DNA of 64,000 bases from DATKWD01 sp035529695. GTDB taxonomy: Bacteria > Actinomycetota > Acidimicrobiia > Acidimicrobiales > Salinilacustritrichaceae. Positions within the stretch are counted from its first letter, which is position 1, and the number at the start of each line of letters is the position of its first letter. Of this stretch, positions 1 to 7,675 are shown piece by piece. A program made the translations under genes and the position numbers. Location: positions 1 to 64,000 of the forward strand of contig DATKWD010000165.1 in the NCBI GenBank assembly GCA_035529695.1. The letters run 5' to 3'. A model generated the notes under the pieces. That model had not been told where the DNA came from. It ran no database searches and worked only from the letters and a program-made list of their open reading frames with translations.

Positions 1-731
1 GTGCGCGCCTTCTCCTCGCCTTCAGCACCAGCGAACGTGTCGAACGCCTCGCTGACCTCGACATCGGTGAAGCCGCTGTCCTCGAGCATCTTCTGCCAGC
101 CCGCACGGGGCAGCCCGCCCGCGATTCAGTCGGTCCAGAGATCGATGTCGCGCATCGCCTCGCCGGGTACCCGGTTGCCGTTGGCGATGTCGGCGAACTG
201 CAGCCAACCACCTGGCCGCAGCGCCCGGAAGATCTCGGCGAATGCTTGCTTCTTGTCGGGACAGAGGTTGATCACGCCGTTCGAGATCACTGTGTCGGCC
301 CAGCCATCCTCGACCGGGAGTTCCTCGATGTAGCCCTCGCGGATCTCGACGTGGTCGAAGCCGAGTGTCTCGGCAGCCGCTCGAGACTTGTCGATCATCT
401 CCTGGGTCATGTCCACGCCGATCACCCGACCTTCGGGGCCGACCTGCTGGGCGGCGATGAAGGTGTCGAACCCGCCGCCGGAGCCGACATCGATCACTCG
501 CTCACCGGAGCGGAGCGCACGCAGGACGAACGGATTGCCGACCCCAGCGAAGGACTCGACTGCTTGGTCAGGCAGCGAGTCGACCACAGCGGCGTCATAG
601 CCGAGGTGCGAAGCGGCCCGACGGCCGGTGTGGAAGTGGTACGACCCGCCGGGGTCAACAGCCACCTTCCGGTACTTGTCCCGCACATGGTCCCGCAACT
701 CGTCGCGGTCAACCACGACATCGTTGGTCAT
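1..731 (-). CDS. ArsM-like SAM-dependent methyltransferase with in-frame TGA, candidate selenoprotein (3' end cut by window)
   Basis: Class I methyltransferase of the arsenite-methyltransferase-like branch; soluble, uses SAM. I start at the ATG at 729-731 because GGGAGGA lies about 6 bases upstream. The SAM-binding motif VIDVGSGGGFDT is at residues 79-90, the acidic loop GVDMTQEM at 105-112, and VISNGVINLCPDK at 148-160. Codon 202 is TGA (bases 126-128). The same frame then stays open for 41 codons to the window edge and encodes typical family sequence (IAGGLPRAGWQKMLEDSGF). In relatives the stop position normally holds Cys (consensus LWTxCIAGGLP, from memory). The Cys of the ArsM motif SNCVINL is Gly here. 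The TGA is therefore either recoded as selenocysteine or a single nonsense mutation; the intact downstream sequence and the hairpin favour recoding. The substrate (arsenite or another soft nucleophile) is unknown. Confidence 0.75.
95..125 (-). promoter_or_regulatory. Candidate bacterial SECIS hairpin after the TGA
   Basis: On the minus strand the first base after TGA is 125. Bases 111-108 (GCCC) pair with 102-99 (GGGC), closing a five-base loop CGUGC (107-103). The loop begins 18 nt after the TGA and has G at position 2 followed by U. Bacterial SECIS models I recall ask for a stem of at least 4 bp, a short loop with G in the first two positions and about 16-37 nt spacing; this fits. An alternative GCGGG/CCCGU hairpin in the same GC-rich stretch competes, so the fold is not proven. 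Confidence 0.5.
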
Positions 732-1061
732 ATCAGAGTCCTCCCGACACGAGGTCCTGGAAGCCATCCTACGGAACGCCTGCCTGATCGTCCACCAGTT
801 CAGCAGTGAAAGCGCAGTTCTACCGACCATCCACCCGCCGCGAAACGACCCCTCACCCGAGCACCCGATCTCGCACCGAGCAGCCACACCGAACCGCTCC
901 GACGTGCCGATAGGTGAGTTCCAAGCCGCCTACCTAGAACACACTGTGCGGGCAGACGGATCGTGGCGTGCTTGTGGCGGAGCCGCCCGGCATCCGGCAT
1001 GTATGGCAGTATCCATGGCGTGGCGGTCCAGCCGCCGCTTGCCTACATCTAGGAGCGCGCT
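732..1061. other. Intergenic region, no gene seen
   Basis: This 330-bp stretch separates the divergent methyltransferase and the small gene at 1062. Open frames here are short and out of keeping with any family. It must hold both promoters, but I see no convincing -35/-10 pair. The only clear signal is TAGGAG, a ribosome binding site 7 bases before the ATG at 1062. Confidence 0.5.
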
Positions 1062-1343
1062 ATGGCCGTCCTTCTGACGCACTTTTGGCCCGACGCAACC
1101 GAGGAGCAGTACCGCGCGGTGCTCGCCGCGGTGCATCCGCCCAGCGGTCTGCCCGCCGGCCAGCTCTACCATGCGGCGGGTCCGACCGAGGGTGGCTACC
1201 TCGTCGCTGCGGTGTGGGACTCCAAGGAGAGTGCCGACAGCTTCGTCAGCGACGTTCTGATGGCCAGCATGCCTGTCAAGGGCGGCTTCGAGGGCCAACC
1301 CGAGGAGCGCGTGGCCGAGATCTCCAACCTCGAGACGCAGTAG
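1062..1343 (+). CDS. Small conserved-type protein of unknown function (93 aa)
   Basis: A 93-residue soluble protein starting at ATG 1062 behind TAGGAG. The pattern is an N-terminal strand (AVLLTHFWPDATEEQYRAV), a central YLVAAVWDSKESADSFVSDVL and a short polar tail. This resembles single-domain dimeric alpha-beta barrel (antibiotic-monooxygenase-like) proteins, where WDSKE-x-ADxF is a common element; no catalytic residue can be named. It ends at an amber codon (1341-1343), and the same frame continues open as a rhodanese-like segment (next entry). Function unknown. Confidence 0.65.
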   Translation: MAVLLTHFWPDATEEQYRAVLAAVHPPSGLPAGQLYHAAGPTEGGYLVAAVWDSKESADSFVSDVLMASMPVKGGFEGQPEERVAEISNLETQ

Positions 1344-1607
1344 CTAACCTTCGCCTCCCGAAATGTCGGCGCACGGCGTCTGGGCGGGACGGTCGCAGCC
1401 GCGAGCCTCATCGACATCTACGAGCCCGACTTCGCCGACCGAATCGCCGAGCTCGACCGGTCGGTGCCGTACGTCCTCTGCTGCCGGTCAGGCAATCGGA
1501 GCGAGGAGGCCCGGAACCTGATGGCCGAGCTGGGCTTCGAGGAGGTCTACGACGTGGCGGGTGGCATCGTCGGATGGACCGAGGCCGGGCTGAGCGTCGT
1601 CACCTGA
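1344..1607 (+). pseudogene. Rhodanese-like domain remnant without a start codon
   Basis: After the TAG at 1341-1343 the same frame runs 87 codons to TGA at 1605-1607. Its second half is an excellent rhodanese C-terminal half: IDIYEPDFADRI, the active-site loop CCRSGNRS with the catalytic Cys, LMAELGFEEVYDVAGGIVGW. The first 20 or so codons are poor, and the usual N-terminal DVRTPEE-GH segment is absent in all three frames. No ATG, GTG or TTG lies upstream in frame. I read it as a decayed thiosulfate sulfurtransferase gene. Readthrough of the amber codon, giving a fusion with the upstream protein, is a less likely alternative. Confidence 0.5.
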
Positions 1608-1699
1608 TTCGAGGCGACCTCGACCACCCGGCGGAGCGTTTCGAACCTCGTAATGGAGTTTCGGAAGGAGATGGTCGGCCCCGGTGGTTTGATGAAGAT

Positions 1700-2557
1700 G
1701 TGACCGACACTTCGACACGTCCTCCTGCAACCGACCGCGACGGCGCTCCCGAACCGGAGTCGGTGGGGCGCGTGCTGCTCGGGCGCATCTCCCGCCTCGA
1801 GATCATCGTGGGAGCGGTGATCGCCGTCATCATGCTGGTGCTGGTCGTGATCGAGCCCGACATCCTCGAAGCGCCGTTCGAGAACGAGCGGACCCTCCTG
1901 TTCACGTTCGGTGGCACGGCGCTTGCCGCCGTCGCCTTCGGCGCCATGCTCTGGTTCGGTGTGCCGCCGGTCGTGCGGGTGATCGTGCTGGTGGTGCCGT
2001 TCGTGGCCGTCAGCTGGTGGCTGATCTCGCCGTACTTCGTCGACGACGTGGTCGACGAGGAGTTCTCGACCTCGATCTCCGAGCAGCTCCCGCCCGTCGA
2101 CGACGTTTCCGAGACCCCGCCCGACGCCAGCTCGGAGGGGGCGGTGGACGAACCGGTCGCAGACGAGCCGACAGTGCCCGAGGAGCCGGCCGCGGATCTG
2201 CCGCCGCCTCCGCCGAGTGAACCCGTGCTGCTCGGTGCGGGTCAGTTCGTGGGCCTCGCGGGCCACTCGGGCACCGGCGATGCCGGCATCTTCGAGAACC
2301 CCGATGGGACGCTGGTGCTGCGATTCGAGAACTTCGACATCGAGAACGGCCCCGACCTCGAGGTGTACCTGGTTCCGGGGGCCGACCAGACCTCCTTCTC
2401 GGAGGGCTCGATCCCCCTCGGTGCACTCGCGGGCAACATCGGCGACCAGAACTACGAACTCCCACCCGGTACCCAGCTCGCGCCGGGCGCCTACACGGCG
2501 CTCGTGTGGTGCGAGGCCTTCAGCGTCGAGTTCGTCGGCGCCACGATCACGGTCTGA
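1700..2557 (+). CDS. Membrane protein with C-terminal DM13 domain
   Basis: About 285 aa from GTG 1700. This start is the best available in frame but has no good ribosome binding site, so it is uncertain. After a short polar N-terminus come three hydrophobic segments (around LEIIVGAVIAVIMLVLVVI, TLLFTFGGTALAAVAFGAML and VVRVIVLVVPFVAVSWWLI), an acidic Pro/Glu-rich linker, and a C-terminal domain of about 105 residues beginning LLGAGQFVGLAGHSGTG. That domain carries DM13 features: the DLEVYL strand, Gly-Asn-Ile-Gly, and ALVWCEAFSVEFGA-like ending with its conserved Cys. DM13 domains are extracytoplasmic and proposed to be redox-active. The domain would sit outside the cell on a stalk. Confidence 0.7.
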   Translation: MTDTSTRPPATDRDGAPEPESVGRVLLGRISRLEIIVGAVIAVIMLVLVVIEPDILEAPFENERTLLFTFGGTALAAVAFGAMLWFGVPPVVRVIVLVVPFVAVSWWLISPYFVDDVVDEEFSTSISEQLPPVDDVSETPPDASSEGAVDEPVADEPTVPEEPAADLPPPPPSEPVLLGAGQFVGLAGHSGTGDAGIFENPDGTLVLRFENFDIENGPDLEVYLVPGADQTSFSEGSIPLGALAGNIGDQNYELPPGTQLAPGAYTALVWCEAFSVEFVGATITV

Positions 2558-2631
2558 GCGCGCCGAGGAGAGAGTTCGGGCATCAGGCGGTGCGTCCGGC
2601 CCTGTCGGCCGAATCATGCGATGATCCTGCG

Positions 2632-2919
2632 GTGACCATGCAGATGTCCCATACCGCCGTCTACGTACGAAACCTCGAGACCATGCTGGACTTCTACGGC
2701 GGGCTCGGGTTCGTGGTGAGCGACCGGGCGACGCTCGATCCGGACGGCAACAACATCGGCATCGCCTTCATCACCGCCGCCCCCGATGCTGAACACCACC
2801 AACTCGACGTCTGTCGAACCCCGCCAAACGACGCCCCACCGAGGCTGCGTCATCGTGCCGGGTCACGACATGTCGGCGATCCATGCCGCCGAGTCCCTGT
2901 TCGGGCTGCCTCTCGGTGA
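2632..2919 (+). pseudogene. Truncated VOC (glyoxalase) family protein
   Basis: From GTG 2632 (or ATG 2638) the frame encodes a typical VOC N-terminal half: MSHTAVYVRNLETMLDFYGGLGF, then GIAFITAAPDAEHHQLDV. After about residue 65 the similarity stops and the frame becomes Arg/Pro-rich noise to a stop at 2919. A full domain needs about 120-130 residues and a second metal-ligand strand, which I cannot find in any frame nearby. Probably a remnant, possibly through frameshift or deletion near 2820. Confidence 0.5.
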
Positions 2920-2975
2920 ACCCAAACAGCTCACGTGCTGATGGGCCTCATTCGTCAGCGCCGTCCAGCCACGGA

Positions 2976-3149
2976 TCAGCCGAGCACGTCCGCCACGTAG
3001 ACGGTTGGCGGGCTGGTGACGCCTGCTTCCTGCATCTTCGCAACGCGGTCGGGATCGGACATCATCGGCTCCACCATCGCTGGGTCGCCCTCGTGGACGA
3101 TCCAAACCGAGTTCGGGTTGTCGGCGTCGCGCAGAACCGCAACGTCACA
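2976..3149 (-). pseudogene. C-terminal fragment of a monooxygenase/cyclase-like protein
   Basis: The last 57 codons before the stop at 2976 read as a real protein end (VAVLRDADNPNSVWIVHEGDPAMVEPMM, then SDPDRVAKMQEAGVTSPPTVYVADV). This pattern is seen at the end of small alpha-beta-barrel enzymes that describe themselves as antibiotic-monooxygenase-like. The upstream part of the frame is low-complexity Arg/Ser and no N-terminal half is present. It abuts the DUF222-like fragment in another frame, which suggests a deletion joining two unrelated genes. Confidence 0.4.
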
Positions 3150-3387
3150 TCGACGAGACGCCGGTCGCGCGCAGGTTCTCGAGGCCGGCGAACGTGCGCA
3201 GCTCCTTTGAAAAGCGGGCCTCGATCCGGGTCCGGAGCCGGTCGAACTCGCGCAGCGCATCGGCTCGTTCGTGAACGGGAACCTGGTCGAGGTCGAGGCT
3301 TTCGAGGGCGGCCACTGCGTTGTGGGCGTCGCTGAACAGCTGATGATTCGAATCGATCAGCATCGTCTCCATACCTTCGAAGTCCAT
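3145..3387 (-). pseudogene. N-terminal fragment of a DUF222 / HNH-endonuclease-type protein
   Basis: Starts at ATG 3385-3387 and ends after 80 codons. The sequence (AVAALESLDLDQVP, ALREFDRLRTRIEARFSKEL, FAGLENLRATG) matches the opening helices of actinobacterial DUF222 proteins, which usually run 350-500 residues and carry a C-terminal HNH nuclease. Everything after the first 75-80 residues is missing. DUF222 genes occur as dispersed repetitive families in actinobacteria, so this is probably debris of such a copy. Confidence 0.45.
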
Positions 3388-3617
3388 CGAACAAATGTTC
3401 GACCAACGACCCGAGAAGCCCAGTGTTCTCGACAAATCCGGTCTCCACCCGGCCATCACTCAGACGATGTCACCGTGTGCTCTTCCACCGGTACGCTTCG
3501 CCTGGTCAGAGGGGCAGGGCGGGCTCCCTGAGACGCGCGACAGTGCTGCAGAGCGCGTCGAACTTCACGGCCTCTCGTGCAGTTCGCGGATTGCGCAGCC
3601 TCGATCTCGAGGACCAG

Positions 3618-4529
3618 CTAGCCCGCGGCCGCCGTCGCGGTCTCGACGATCATCGTTGTGAACGACTCCAGGCCCTCCGGCGAGAGCTCGTGGCCTCCTG
3701 GCACCACGATCAGCTCGGCGGCATAGCCGGCCTCGACGAGCTTCGGAAGGTATTCGCGGTTGACATCGGTGATCGGCCAGCCTCCCGGCGGGGCCACCAG
3801 CCCACCCTGATCGTCGTCACCGACGAAGAGGTTGACGACCATCGTCGGGTTCTTTCCCAGTACGAGCTCGGGGTCGAATTGGTCGACTTGCTCCGGCGTC
3901 AGCTCGGTCCAGGCGGGAACGGGGAGCTTGCCGTCCCTTGCCCATTCCGGGGCGAACAGGGGAGTACCGCCCGCTGCGACCGCGGCTGGCGGGCGCATCA
4001 CCGGGTCGACGAGGCAGTCGGTCACCGGAAGCGGCGGATCGTCGCCCATGAATCCATGGATGAGGGCGGTGTACCCGCCAGTCGAGTAGCCGGAGAGCGT
4101 CACTGCCCGGGCATCGCCACCATGGTCGGCCGCCGTCGCCTCTGCGTAGGCCACTGCGCAGATCGAGTCCTCAGATCCACCTGCGGGTCCGAGCGACCGC
4201 CAGTCGGGGGCGTAGACGACGACCCCTTGTTCGGCGATGGCCGTCAAGGTCTCGGGATCGGTGCGAGCCCCCGGAGCCGGAGGTCCACCGTGGAAGTAGA
4301 CGACGACCGGCCAGTCGGATCCCTCGGTGGGCGCGTAGATGTCGAGGCTGCGCTCGCTCGTGTAGGCGATGTCGGTCGTGGTCTCCACCGAAACCGGCAG
4401 CTCCACCGCCGGCGCCTCAGGTACTGACTCCTCGGCGACCGTGTCGCTGTCACTGTCGCCGCAGCCTGCGGTCAAGAGCGCACCGACGGCCAGTGCGGCG
4501 AGTCCATGCTTCATGAAGGAGATCGACAC
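3618..4529 (-). CDS. Lipoprotein alpha/beta hydrolase (esterase/lipase-like)
   Basis: About 303 aa; predicted outward-facing lipoprotein serine hydrolase. I choose GTG 4527-4529 because GGGAGGACACG lies right before it; ATG 4512-4514 and ATG 4554-4556 are alternatives. A signal peptide with lipobox LTAGC is followed by an Asp/Ser-rich linker. The fold carries the oxyanion motif YFHGGPP, the nucleophile elbow GYSTGGY and a C-terminal catalytic His in PGGHELSPEG, in the order of the esterase/prolyl-oligopeptidase superfamily. Substrate cannot be told. It stands alone, downstream of the fragment patch. Confidence 0.8.
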   Translation of the reverse strand: MSISFMKHGLAALAVGALLTAGCGDSDSDTVAEESVPEAPAVELPVSVETTTDIAYTSERSLDIYAPTEGSDWPVVVYFHGGPPAPGARTDPETLTAIAEQGVVVYAPDWRSLGPAGGSEDSICAVAYAEATAADHGGDARAVTLSGYSTGGYTALIHGFMGDDPPLPVTDCLVDPVMRPPAAVAAGGTPLFAPEWARDGKLPVPAWTELTPEQVDQFDPELVLGKNPTMVVNLFVGDDDQGGLVAPPGGWPITDVNREYLPKLVEAGYAAELIVVPGGHELSPEGLESFTTMIVETATAAAG

Positions 4530-4804
4530 CGTGTCCTCCCATCGGGTCAGGGACATGTGGTCACGTCCTTGCGGCTCCATCCTCGGCCCGTCACCGGCGG
4601 TCAGGTAGAGAACAAGGTCCATTGATCGCTGCCAGAGGTCTCACGAACCGACGAGTGAGGCACCGGCTGGTTCGTCGGACCACGCACCTGCGTCGGCTGT
4701 GGATCGGTGATCCGCGCGGGAGTCGGCACGGGAGGCGCCTTGATGCCATCACGCTCCTCCACCCCAGGCCGGCTGGATTTGACGAGACGCGACACACTGG
4801 AGTG

Positions 4805-5101
4805 ATGGGCGTTGACGACACCGATTCGGGGTCCGACGACCCGAAGCCGACCATCGAGGTGCAGATCAAGGCAGCCGATCTGGCCCGCCTCGATCGGGCG
4901 GCAGTCCGACGCGGGATCGGACGCGCCGAGATGTTCGCTCAGGCCATCGACGAGTTTCTCGCCCAGGAGGCGTGGTCCGGTGGCTTCATCCCGCCGCCGC
5001 CGCCGATGGAGGTTCCCCGTCGGCGGCGAGTTCGTTCGAACTCCGGCCGGTGGCGGCGCACGAGCGGGACCGACCCCTCCGGCGACGAAGACGCGCCATG
5101 A
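4805..5101 (+). CDS. Ribbon-helix-helix-like small protein with basic Pro-rich tail
   Basis: 98 aa from ATG 4805 with GGAG just upstream. Residues from about 14 to 53 (PTIEVQIKAADLARLDRAAV, then RGIGRAEMFAQAIDEFLAQ) have the strand-helix-helix pattern of CopG/Arc DNA-binding proteins. The tail has a run of prolines followed by many Arg residues, unusual for a simple RHH antitoxin. No toxin-like gene overlaps it. A role as a DNA-binding regulator is inference only. Confidence 0.55.
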   Translation: MGVDDTDSGSDDPKPTIEVQIKAADLARLDRAAVRRGIGRAEMFAQAIDEFLAQEAWSGGFIPPPPPMEVPRRRRVRSNSGRWRRTSGTDPSGDEDAP

Positions 5102-5208
5102 CGGTCATCGCGATGAAGCCGACATGGCGGGGCGAGATCGGCGGTGGCAGCGATCTGTTGCATCCGCGCGGGACCCGCTCTCCGTAGAGCAATGCAGGAG
5201 GTCTCCCC

Positions 5209-5619
5209 ATGTTTCGTCGCTCTGACCACATTCCTGAGTCGCTCGCCAGCAGCCCGCTCGCCTCGATGGTTCCGCTGAGGGAACTCAGGGCGCTCGACCG
5301 GCGGGGCACGAGCGTGCGGGTCGCCACGGGTCACACGGTGATGCAGGAGGCCGGGATCGGGCGCGAGTGCATGGTGGTGATCGACGGGTCGTTCTTGGTC
5401 CATCGCGGCGATCAGGTGATCGCAGAGCTCGCGTCCGGTGACTTCATCGGCGAAGGCTCGCTGTTGACCGACCGTCCGCGTAGCGCAACCGTCACGGCGT
5501 CGCAGGACAGCACGGTCCATGCCTTCAACCCTCGTGAGTTCAGGTCGCTCCTCAGCGAATGCCCGACCATCGCTGCACACGTGCGAGCGGTCGCAGACGA
5601 GCGTTCGCTCGTCGCCTGA
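5209..5619 (+). CDS. Cyclic-nucleotide-binding-domain protein (Crp-like sensor without HTH)
   Basis: 136 aa from ATG 5209, with a strong AGGAGG site upstream. It is a stand-alone cNMP-binding beta-roll: VVIDGSFLVHRGDQVIAEL followed by the phosphate-binding-cassette-like GDFIGEGSLLTDRPRSATVTA. Crp/Fnr proteins carry a C-terminal helix-turn-helix after this domain; here the protein stops within about 25 residues, so it cannot bind DNA by that route. It may sense cAMP/cGMP or act as a partner subunit. Neighbouring genes do not suggest a partner. Confidence 0.75.
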   Translation: MFRRSDHIPESLASSPLASMVPLRELRALDRRGTSVRVATGHTVMQEAGIGRECMVVIDGSFLVHRGDQVIAELASGDFIGEGSLLTDRPRSATVTASQDSTVHAFNPREFRSLLSECPTIAAHVRAVADERSLVA

Positions 5620-5647
5620 AGGTCGGGCGGCCGATAGCCTTTCCGCC

Positions 5648-6013
5648 GTGCAACCCGTCTCGGTTCATCACGTCTCGATCAATGTGTCCGACCCGGATGC
5701 GAGCGTTGCCTTCTACACCGACGTCCTGGGCGGCACGGTTCGAGGCGACCGTCCCGACTTCGGGTTCGGTGGCGCGTGGATCGACCTCGGCGACGCGCAG
5801 GTCCACCTGATCGAAGCGGCGGTGCCGCCGAACCTCGGTCAGCACTTCGCCATCCTGGTCGACGATCTCGACCGTGTCGTCGATGAGCTTCGGGGCAAGG
5901 GGTTCGGCGTCGGCGATCCCGTGGTCGTCGGCCCCGACCGACAGACCTTCCTCGACGACCCCGACGGCAACGTGATCGAACTGCACCAGATCGGTACCGC
6001 CCGCACCGCCTGA
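5648..6013 (+). CDS. VOC (glyoxalase/bleomycin resistance) family protein
   Basis: 121 aa from GTG 5648. It has the complete paired beta-alpha-beta-beta-beta modules: VHHVSINVSDPDASVAFYTD at the start, then QHFAILVDDLDRVVDELRGK and the closing DPDGNVIELHQ. The His near residue 8, Glu in QVHLIE, His in QHFAI and Glu in NVIEL are at the usual metal-ligand positions, so metal binding is likely. Whether it is a lyase, isomerase or resistance protein cannot be read from sequence. Confidence 0.75.
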   Translation: MQPVSVHHVSINVSDPDASVAFYTDVLGGTVRGDRPDFGFGGAWIDLGDAQVHLIEAAVPPNLGQHFAILVDDLDRVVDELRGKGFGVGDPVVVGPDRQTFLDDPDGNVIELHQIGTARTA

Positions 6014-6119
6014 AGCCCGACTCGATGCCGCCCGGCCAGGCGGCCGACCGACGACGTGCCGCCACGCAGGGTCGCCGGATGCCTGGCAAGATTGGCCAGA
6101 CCGGATCGGGAGGGGACAC

Positions 6120-7610
6120 ATGCGTCAGCTCAGCGGACTCGACACCGGCTTCTTGTCGGCCGAGACCCGCACCACGTTCCTGCACATCTCGAGTCTGATC
6201 GTCCTCGACACCGAGCGATCTGACGGCTCCCGCGTCACGGTTCCCGAACTGCGTGCCGTGCTCGAGGAGCGGATGCACGAGATCCCGCTGTCGCGTCGGC
6301 GACTCGTCGAGGTTCCGTTTCAGCTCGACAACCCCTATTGGATCGATGACGCGGACTTCGATTCCAGCTTCCACATCCGCCACCTGGCGGTTCCTTCACC
6401 CGGCGACGAACGCGAGCTGGCCGAACTGGTTGCACACCTCGCCTCCACGCCGCTCGATCGGAATCGCCCGCTGTGGGAGACGTATTTCATCGAGGGCTTG
6501 GAGGGCGGCGACCTGGCGATCCTGACCAAGGTGCACCACGCGTCAGTCGACGGGGTCGGGGGTATCGAGCTGCTCGCCACGCTTCTCGACCTCGTTCCCG
6601 AACCTCGCGACGCAGCGCCCGACGATTGGGAGGGCGAGGCCGAACCATCACCGACGGTCCTGCTCACGCGGGCGTTCCAACGCATGCTCGAGCGGCCGCG
6701 ACGGTTGGTGCGGTTCCAGCGCAACGTGTTCGAGAGCTTCGCCCAGACGAACCCGCGTGCCGTGCCGTTCTTCCCTCTCCTGCCGCTGCTCGGCAACCTG
6801 GGGACTGCCGGAATCGCGCTGTTCTCCAACCTGCTCCAGCCGCCTCCGTCGACGCTGCCCGAGGCCCGATCCCTTCACGGCCCGGACGCGAAGATTCCAC
6901 GGACGGTGTTCAACGGGATGATCAGTTCGGGCCGCCGGTTCGCCTACGGCAGCGTCTCGCTCGACGACGTCAAGAGGATCGGCAAGTCGCACGCCGGTGC
7001 CACCGTCAACGACGTGGTGCTGGCCATCGTCGCCGAGACGTTGCGGCCATGGTTGCAGTCTCGTGGCGAGCTGCCCGACGAGCCGCTGGTCGCGATGGTG
7101 CCGATCTCGATCCGGTCCGAGGGTGCGGACGGCGAGATGGGCAACCAGGTCTCGATGGTCGTGAGTCCCATCCACACCCACATCGAGGATCCCGGCGAGC
7201 GAGTTCGGGCCATCCACGAGACCATGAGGGTCGTGAAACAGGAGCAGGCCACGGTGCCCGACGACCTGCTCCAGGACTTCGCCGAGTTCGCCACCCCGGC
7301 ACTCGCTGCGCTGGCTGCCCGAGGCGCAGCCGCGATGCACCTCGTCGATCGGATCGAACCGCTGGCCAACCTCACCATCTCCAACGTGCCCGGACCCCAG
7401 TTCCCGCTCTATGCCGGCGGCGCACGGGTCAAGGGGCTGTGGCCGTGCTCTGCGCTCGCTGACGGCATGGGCCTCAACGTGACGGTCGTGTCCTACGACG
7501 GCGATGTCTGCTTCGGAATCCTCGGATGTCGCAAACAGCTGCCCGACGCTTGGGAACTGGTTGACGAGATCCCCCGTGCCGTCGATCGCCTCCTCGCCGC
7601 CGGCGGTTGA
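6120..7610 (+). CDS. WS/DGAT-type O-acyltransferase
   Basis: 496 aa from ATG 6120 after GGGAGGGG. Bifunctional wax ester synthase / diacylglycerol acyltransferase family, transferring acyl groups from acyl-CoA to diacylglycerol or fatty alcohol at the membrane or lipid-body surface. The catalytic HHxxxDG is present as HHASVDG near residue 140. The opening RQLSGLDTGFLSAE and the C-terminal NLTISNVPGPQFPLYAGGA, with VTVVSYDGDVCFGI, are family hallmarks. Length is normal (450-500). It implies neutral-lipid storage, typical of actinobacteria. The next gene follows closely and may be cotranscribed. Confidence 0.9.
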   Translation: MRQLSGLDTGFLSAETRTTFLHISSLIVLDTERSDGSRVTVPELRAVLEERMHEIPLSRRRLVEVPFQLDNPYWIDDADFDSSFHIRHLAVPSPGDERELAELVAHLASTPLDRNRPLWETYFIEGLEGGDLAILTKVHHASVDGVGGIELLATLLDLVPEPRDAAPDDWEGEAEPSPTVLLTRAFQRMLERPRRLVRFQRNVFESFAQTNPRAVPFFPLLPLLGNLGTAGIALFSNLLQPPPSTLPEARSLHGPDAKIPRTVFNGMISSGRRFAYGSVSLDDVKRIGKSHAGATVNDVVLAIVAETLRPWLQSRGELPDEPLVAMVPISIRSEGADGEMGNQVSMVVSPIHTHIEDPGERVRAIHETMRVVKQEQATVPDDLLQDFAEFATPALAALAARGAAAMHLVDRIEPLANLTISNVPGPQFPLYAGGARVKGLWPCSALADGMGLNVTVVSYDGDVCFGILGCRKQLPDAWELVDEIPRAVDRLLAAGG

Positions 7611-7675
7611 AGGCCCTCGACTTTCGGGACGTTGGACCCTGCCCCCCCGGCCTGCGGGTGCGAAACTGTGGCGCA

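Noticed and set aside
126..128. Reading the TGA in the methyltransferase as a plain nonsense pseudogene
   Set aside because: Not excluded, but the conserved Cys position, intact downstream frame and SECIS-like hairpin make recoding the better reading.
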